Positions 57,595 through 64,000 of a DNA stretch of 64,000 nucleotides are shown here, in pieces. Source of the stretch: Camillea tinctor (lineage: Eukaryota; Ascomycota; Sordariomycetes; Xylariales; Xylariaceae). The stretch is from positions 62,001 to 126,000 of the forward strand of contig MU394130.1 of NCBI GenBank assembly GCA_022578605.1, written 5' to 3'. The notes beneath the pieces were generated by a model that saw only the letters and a list, made by a program, of their open reading frames with translations, was not told the DNA's origin and ran no database searches. Each line of letters begins with the position of its first letter. Position 1 is the first letter of the stretch. A program made the position numbers and the translations under genes.

Positions 57595-58613
57595 ATGGTC
57601 GCAACGGTCTGTACTAGCTTAACTGTAGATCCCCGGTGCATTAACTGATTTCGTTTATAGAGTTGGGATAGGCTTGTGCGTTTCATTGCGCGGCAAGATG
57701 GACTCGAATACATTGGGGAACCGGTTGACAAGACCCAAGATGGTAAGAACCTGTTGAGATACTACAAACAATAACCATGCATATCTGCTGACCTATGATA
57801 GTCGGTGCTGCACTTGCGTCCTCACAAGATGTCGAGGTTCGGGTGTTCTCGGGCGGTTCAGCGCTTGATCTCTCTGCAGAACCCACCTCCAAAATACGTA
57901 CGATAGAGCGCCTGTTGCCGCCCCTATCACAAGTTGAAGTTGGCACGATACGCTGCATTGGTCTGAATTACCGGAATCATGCGAAGGAGATGAACCTGAC
58001 CTTGCCGGACCATCCAACCTTATTCTTCAAGCCAGCGACCTGTCTCAACGCGCCGAATGCGCCACTACTTATCCCGCACCAGGCCACAGATGGCCAGGCC
58101 GATTACGAAGCCGAATTGGCTGTCGTTATAGCTAAACCTGCTCGTAATATACGGGTAGAAGATGCACTGGATTACGTGCTTGGCTACACCTGCTCCAACG
58201 ATGTCACCGCGAGGAAGCACCAATTCAACGGGGCACAATGGGGGTTCGGTAAGGGGTTCGATGGCTTTGCCCCTATCGGACCGTGCCTTGTGTCCACGAC
58301 CAGAATACCAGACCCCGCTGTCATTGAACTGAAGACTGTACTGAATGGAATTTCCATGCAGGAAGGCCGGGCGGATGATATGATTTTCACAGTACCCAGG
58401 ATCATCGCGTACCTATCTCAGGGGACAACCCTACAGCCCGGAACTGTCATCATGACCGGTACGCCGCATGGTATCGGCGTGAGCAAGAAACCACCTGTGT
58501 TCCTGAAGCCTGGCGACGACCTGAGGGTTGTTATGAGCCACGGTCTGGGGAGTCTGGTTAATTACGTTGAGTATGAAAGCAACCCTGGGGAAACAGTAGG
58601 TGGCAAGCTATAG
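57595..58613 (+). CDS. Fumarylacetoacetate hydrolase (FAH) family protein
   Basis: Three exons: 57595-57606, 57661-57742 and 57802-58613, giving 301 residues (302 codons including stop). The first exon codes only MVAT and uses a weak GTCTGT donor; the protein then reads SWDRLVRFIA, a normal family start. The catalytic domain has the conserved GLNYRNHAKEMN, metal-binding acidic residues in DYEAELAVVI, GYTCSNDVTARKHQ, and the GTPHGIGV loop near the C-terminus. These enzymes hydrolyse or decarboxylate 2-oxo acids (acylpyruvates, 4-oxo-dioates, 2-keto-3-deoxy sugar acids, fumarylacetoacetate). Its length of about 300 residues fits the small fungal FAHD-type enzymes rather than the 420-residue tyrosine-pathway FAH. 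It converges with the regulator gene at 58863. Confidence 0.92.
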
Positions 58614-58862
58614 CAATATATATATATACCTAATATTGGGGTATTATCATACCCAGATGGTCAATCGTAATGCCGATATAATAGGTTATTTGGTTCTATT
58701 TATAAAGCGAAGAGCTGCCCACATCAAATGTAGCACGGTCAATTCACATCGCCCGGGTATACAAGGTATGTCAAGAAGCCACCCTATCATGGTAATATGG
58801 GTTAAAAGACGTATAACCCCATCATTCTCATACTCTCGTTCATACTATAGATTTTCTAATCA

Positions 58863-61255
58863 TCACGTATTCACTTGGTCCTGCATTATCGAATTAAGGA
58901 CATGCTCCCACTGCAGCAGATCTCCCGCCTCTGGAAACGAATAAGATGGATCGTCCCAATATGTCGGGCCTCCTACTACGGCCGAACTAAACAGGTTTGC
59001 TGCCGAATCACTAGCTAAGGGGTCGCTCCATTGAGTCTCACTTGTCGGGTTTTTATAGGTCACAACGGGAGCGGCTTGATGTTGGCCTTCTTTTGTTGCA
59101 ACTGCTGAGGAAGGGGGATCGGTTGAGGGCGGCAACTGAGTAGAGGTAATCTCATGTGACGCTGCCCATATCTGCCTCGCCTTTTTGATACACAACTCGA
59201 TGATTTTAACCTCTGCTATGGCAAACTCATGGGACCAGACATCTCTCCTCTGCATCTCGCAGTACGCATCGAGGTCTTCGAGGATCGCTTGCGCCTTGCG
59301 CGAGTGCGGGTCTCGCACAACGATGATGCCTAGCACCAATGCGCTGTTAAAGAGATGGTGCGGGCCGAGTGACCATTTGAATCGGTCTGCGAGTGGCTGG
59401 CTGAAATATCTCAGCCGCATGTCGAGGTCCGCACAGGCAGAGGTTATGCAGGCATCGTGGCTCCGGCGGTAACGATCAGTGATCGACTGTCTCAGGAGAA
59501 AAGGTCGATGAAGCGTCACCCTGGCGAAGTGGTACATGCTGTGTAGATGCAGTCTATTCCACTCTAGGAAGGGCAACAGGCAGTCCTTCGACTTATCAGG
59601 ATTTTCTAATTTAAAATAAGAGGGGAGATGGGATTCCCATGTGATTATCTCCCCGTCCAGGGCCAGGACCGTATCATATGAAACAGTAAAGAGGCCAAAA
59701 CACTTTTCTTGTATCTTACCTACGATCATGGCTAGCTCGTGAGATAACCTACTACACAGACTAAGTGTTGGCTCGGAGAAGGGCTTCTCAGTTTCCTTCG
59801 CAGCTGCTTCCTCGCTCATCTCGTCTAACCAAACGTTCGACGCTAGCTTGACTAGGCACTGCTGATCAACAATAGCAAATGGTCGCCCTATAGCGAGCGC
59901 TATGGTCTTGTCCAGAGTGTATAGATGACTCCAAAGCCTTCGGCGGGTTTCTGTCTTCTGTCGAGACAGTCTCCACCGTTCACCGTCAATATGCATCCCC
60001 TGCGCTTGCGCCATCCGCATGGCGAAGCTTGTCGTAAGCCATGATTCCGGGACACGACGGGCGTAGATGAGATAGCGTGTCACTAGAACACCAGCTCTGA
60101 CTAGATCAGTTGATTCCCCGTAGAAAGTAGGAGCAATCACAATCGCTCGCCGAGCTGCCCAGTAAAATCGTAGCGACGTTTCCTGAGTCTCATGTTGCGC
60201 TTCCTTGCTCCCTGGCGTTGGACAATCTAGAAGAACGCCATAGGCTAACACTATGAATAGGAGCGCTAGCCATCGTAGATCGATCGTCGAGAAGTCGTCA
60301 AAGCCAAACTTGCGCGACCAGAAGGTTTCATACTTCTCCCGGAAGCAGGCCGGCCGTACGGCGTCGATGGCCCAGTTAAGTTCCCGGAGGAAACACTCTG
60401 TCAGCCGATCTACAGTGGATTTCTTCCGAGGGAGGAGTCCCAGAAGTTCCCATATCTGAGAAAAAGGACCGCCTTCGTCACGGAAAGAGTGTGCCGGCGC
60501 GCCGGCAGGAGCTTTGTGTGAGAGCCCGGCTGAAAAGTCGGGGGCCGGCGCTCCCACAATTCTAGCAGCGGCTTGAGGGCCAAAATAAGACGAGCCGAAA
60601 AAAGAAGGAGCATCACGACTCCTACGGAAATAGGAGTCAGTAATCGCCATATTGGGTAATTTTTCTATTCTCAAGACCGTGTCTCGGGATTCAAAATTCA
60701 TACGCCTAGTCATGATAGGCAATCTCCTGACTCTTAGGTCGGGACGGGATAGACTAAAAGGGGGAATACACGACTCCCAAAATTACTCACCTGAACAAAT
60801 CCCCAACAGAGCATTCCTGGGAGTCGGTCCCAACGCCCCCTACCGGCCTCGTCTTCTCACCAGTACCGGAACCACTCAATCTACATGCCGGGGAGGCTGG
60901 CAGCTCGGGGTCAGTGCGTGCTGTTAGGTTCGTGTATGTGCAGCTATTCCCAACACCCCGGCGAGTACAATTATAACACGGGTGTGCTCCATCGCACTAA
61001 GTTCTCGTTATCATGGTGATTCTTAAAAAACCCTGTCACAAGCCTCCGGGCGCCTCTGATGAATTGCCGGCGAATTCCACATACCCTTTGTTTTCTCCTA
61101 TGACATGACGCACATGCTGCGGCACGGCGCCCTCTCTTCTTCTTCAGGGCTGGCGAGCTGGTCTCCTGGCATTGATCGCTATATTGCTCTTCCTCTGCAA
61201 GGTCTATCCGTTTCCGCTTTGGTGGTAAGCTTGTCTCGTCGGCTTTAGTAGTCAT
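58863..61255 (-). CDS. Zn2Cys6 transcription factor with fungal-specific TF domain
   Basis: Three exons: 61255-61085, 60996-60791 and 60621-58863, giving 711 residues with consistent phases. The zinc cluster is built across the first splice: C48-x2-C51-x6-C58-x5-C64-x2-C67-x8-C76 (CASCHRRKQR, then CDGAHPCYNC and ending NSC). Basic NLS-like runs precede it (PKRKR, KKKRGRR). The middle-homology domain (Fungal_trans type) follows at about residues 220-420, with RRRLWSHLYTLDKTIALAIG as its best-kept part. It is divergent from the MFS gene at 61877 and convergent with the FAH-family gene, so it probably controls this local cluster. Its second intron (60622-60790) is the second copy of the introner-like element. 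Start choice: the ATG at 61255 directly precedes MTTKADE. Confidence 0.92.
60622..60790 (-). repeat. Introner-like element, copy B (intron of the Zn2Cys6 gene)
   Basis: This 169-nt intron (phase 2) splices exon 2 (ends DLF plus AG) to exon 3 (G, then SRDAP). It shares its 5' 12 nt, the TATTCCCCCTTTT block, the AAAAATTACCCAATATGG block and the ATTACTGACTC branch region with copy A at 25229-25407. Confidence 0.85.
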
Positions 61256-61876
61256 GGTGATATACGGACGTATCTTGAGCGGTGATCGGTAATTAACTCT
61301 TACACACAAGAGGGGATTCGGCTTTTATCATACCCTGCCAAGATCATTCACCCGCTCTAACTTGGCTTGATACCAACATGCCTATCTCCATCGGAACGGT
61401 CCCTTGTCTAGCTATGCTCTAAGCCAAGAGATAAGAGTCGGCATTATACATATCCCGCCGTCAGCCGATGGCATTGCCTTATTTGCCAATCATGGAGAGC
61501 AGAACCAGACCGGGGATCACCAACACCCCTGATCTAGTTCTATGTTCACTGCCTATTTTGTCGATTTCCCCTCCATAGACTCGTTAGCGTGCGCAGTCTC
61601 TAACCCCGCAAGCTCTATTTACGAGGAGTCGTGATAGGATAGAAAAGGCCGAAAATTCATCGGGATATCCACCCTTATTTGTGATAAGCTGGTGGTTAAG
61701 ATATATACTTTGATTCTATGATATACGCTGATATAATCTAATTACTACTTCGTTGTTAAGCCTACAGTGTTCAAAATGGGATTGACTCCATCAAATCACA
61801 TAAGTCAGGACCCAACGTTCGTGTCATAATCACCTGCAAAAAACACATATATGCTTTATTTCGTCACGAAGTCGTC
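61256..61876. promoter_or_regulatory. Shared divergent promoter of regulator and MFS genes
   Basis: 621 bp separate the two start codons. CGG-type triplets occur (e.g. tatacggacgtat near 61260, cggaacggtccc near 61390), as expected for a self-regulating Zn2Cys6 module, but no single strong motif is evident. Confidence 0.45.
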
Positions 61877-63534
61877 ATGTCTCTTGAAAAGATGGGCTCG
61901 GGCGTGAAGGATAGCGATGCAGAATTACCTCAGTTGGCGCAGACTGATCTAACTGTGGATCCCGGGGCCGAAAAGCGGCTCCTGAGAAAGCTCGATACCT
62001 TTCTTGCGCCGATGTGCGTGGTCTTCTTCCTTGTGGCTTACTTGGACCGTAGCAATATTGGTTGGTGACCATAGAAAATAAAGGTCTCTCGCAAGACTAA
62101 AACAACATACTAATGATAATTGGTGTAGGAAATGCCGCTATTGCAGGGATGACAGAGGACCTTGAGCTCACCGGAAACAGACTGAATGTTGCCGTGACAC
62201 TTTTTTACGGTATGCTGTAATCCATTGTGTACCTATTATCAGCTTAGTTGAGATCTATTCTAATAAAATTTATATCTAGTGACCTATATTTCCTTCGAAA
62301 TACCTGCTTCGTTGGTGCTCAAGAAGGCAAGGCCGAGTCGCCTCATACCCTTTTTCATCATTTCATGGTCGGCTGTCATAATCGGAGCCGCGTTCGTGCA
62401 GAGCTATGCTGGCCTGATCGCTACGCGCCTTTTACTTGGTGTTTTCGAGAGCGGTCTGTTTCCCTGCTTGACGCTTTACCTAAGCACTTTCTATAAGAAA
62501 GAGGAACAAGCCCGGCGTATATCGTATCTTTTTGTCGCCGCCGCTCTCTCCGGAGCTTTTGGTGGACTCCTTGCTTACGGACTCACTGGCCTACACGGTG
62601 CAAGCGGTCTCGCGGGCTGGAGATGGCTGTTCCTGGTGGAGGGTATCATATCAATTGTCGTCGGACTTGTATCGATATTCATGCTCCCGGATAGTTTCGA
62701 AACAGCATGGTGGCTCCACGAGGACGAGAAAGTGCTCATGCGCATTCGGCATGAGCAGACAAAGGTGTACCTGGGAGAATCAGAGGTCTTCGACAAATCC
62801 GAAGTAAAGCTCGCGTTCAAAGACCCGAAGGTTTGGCTGTCGGCAGGTTGTCAATTCTGCGCCAATACCTGCTCGTTTGGGTTTGGTACCTTCCTGCCTG
62901 TTATCCTCAAAGGTTTTGGATATGACAGCGTAAGGACCCAGCTGTTGACTGTTCCAGTCTATATATGGGCCTCGGTTATTTACATTGTCATATCTTTTAT
63001 GTCGGATCATTTCAACCGCAGAGCAGTTTTCATGGTGCCCATGGCACTCGTGACTGCAGCAGGCTACTCGATGATGCTGGGAGTGCCTATGGCCTCAACA
63101 GGAACACTTTATTTCGCCACCTTTCTTACCGCTACGGGAATATACTGCGTGGTAGGCCTAAATGTCACATGGGTTAGCAATAGTAATGCTGGATACTTTA
63201 AGCGAGCCACAGCGATCGGTCTGCAGCAGACGATAGGCAACAGTGCGGGCATTATGGTGAGGAGCACTCTGTGCCCATATTGATTCACCTAAAACTAACT
63301 CATTTGTAGGCTGGTCAAATCTATAGAATCACTGCGAGTGATGGACGTTACACGGTCGGACATGCCGTATCACTTGGAGGCATAGTGATAGCAGCGTTTG
63401 GGTATTTTACTATGTGGGCATGTCTAAGAACGATTAACGAGAGGCGAGACAAGATGAGCGTTGAGGAGAAGATCCAGGAACTTGACGCTGGTAAAAAGGG
63501 AGACCGTCATCCGGATTTCCGATACATTACTTAG
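61877..63534 (+). CDS. MFS transporter, anion:cation symporter type (Dal5/Tna1-like)
   Basis: Four exons: 61877-62060, 62129-62209, 62280-63256 and 63310-63534, giving 488 residues. The signature FLVAYLDRSNIGNAAIAGM spans the first splice. Later elements are typical of the group: FVQSYAGLIATRLLLGVFESG, then WRWLFLVEGIISI, and a short C-terminal tail ending HPDFRYIT, which matches the HPDFRY end of many ACS-family carriers. Twelve helices are expected. The gene is divergent from the Zn2Cys6 regulator and close to the FAH-family hydrolase; together they suggest uptake and breakdown of an organic acid or lactone. It is in a different subgroup from the carrier at 33820 but similar in overall architecture. 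Confidence 0.93.
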
Positions 63535-64000
63535 GAATACGTTCCGAATCACCAGAGTGCTCTCTTTTAGGTACAATTTCTATATGAGGAAAGGTGTGGA
63601 GTGCTAATAAATATCCTTGAAGTCTTGATGAATCCTACGGAAAATGGATACGCGCACACTGCGGCTGAGGGTAATACGGGACGGGGCGCTGAAGAATATG
63701 CGTAGAAAAATGTAACATGCCTCGGATGCCGCATAAACTACAACCCCTTAGAACGCCTAAACATCCCTGCCTTCGATCATATCTTCCTGCTGTCTGGGGT
63801 AAAAATATGCCTTGCGTGGTTCACCAAAGTTCAAACCTCTGCGAATTCCACGGACAACAAAGAACAAAGGAAAGAAATCATGTTCGACACATAACTCACT
63901 CAAGAGAAGTTTCTCCCTACTCCAATAGTCATTGGTGTACGTAGGTAGGCAGACTATTTATGAATGTATCGCACAATGATGTTGTTGAGTGTTAGGCAAC
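63535..64000. other. Downstream intergenic region
   Basis: Presumably the 3' UTR of the MFS gene and spacer. No gene is supported before the window ends. Confidence 0.5.

Noticed and set aside
1..64000. CRISPR arrays or prokaryote-type operons
   Set aside because: The sequence is fungal nuclear DNA with introns; no spaced direct repeats of suitable length were seen.

Overview
The window is nuclear DNA from a filamentous ascomycete (Pezizomycotina, probably a Sordariomycete). The evidence is short spliceosomal introns of about 50-80 nt with GTAAGT/GTATGT donors and CTAAC/CTGAC-like branch points, a Zn2Cys6 transcription factor, a PTH11-like receptor, an NRPS-like reductase, a BIM1-like protein, and gene-poor spacers full of short CCTAGGTA-type motifs. 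The species assignment is inference only. No rRNA, CRISPR array, confident tRNA or intact transposon was found. I resolved 14 protein-coding loci, one of them a pseudogene, and worked out splice sites by reading frame.

Layout. 1.1-5.1 kb (+): a five-exon, 1208-residue protein with a HeLo-like region, a degenerate kinase and a chymotrypsin-like serine protease. 5.8-6.6 kb (-) and 8.9-10.9 kb (+): a BIM1-like copper protein and a ferric/cupric reductase, transcribed away from each other with a Mac1-type copper site between them. 12.6-15.7 kb (+): an adenylation-thiolation-reductase NRPS-like gene broken by a nonsense codon and a frameshift. 16.3-18.6 kb (+): arginyl-tRNA synthetase. 19.4-22.0 kb (-): cytochrome P450. 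24.9-25.8 kb (-): an orphan deaminase-fold protein. 29.2-30.5 kb (-): PTH11-type seven-helix protein. 33.8-35.6 kb (+): an anion:cation symporter-type MFS carrier. 36.6-40.2 kb (-): a large protein of the family commonly labelled 'hoxa13'. 44.0-49.5 kb (+): Doa10/Ssm4 ubiquitin ligase. 50.4-52.5 kb (-): DHA1-type MFS exporter. 57.6-63.5 kb: a small catabolic-looking cluster of fumarylacetoacetase-family hydrolase (+), Zn2Cys6 regulator (-) and MFS carrier (+).

How the parts may work together. The BIM1-like/reductase pair fits copper or iron acquisition. The hydrolase/regulator/transporter trio looks like a regulated uptake-and-degradation module with candidate operators in front of the hydrolase. 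The most unusual signals are (i) the HeLo-like/pseudokinase/protease fusion, (ii) two introns in unrelated genes 35 kb apart that are copies of one another, i.e. an introner-like element, and (iii) the orphan deaminase-like protein, one of the two genes that carries such an intron. The stretches 22-33.8 kb, 40.2-44 kb and 52.5-57.6 kb are gene-poor.
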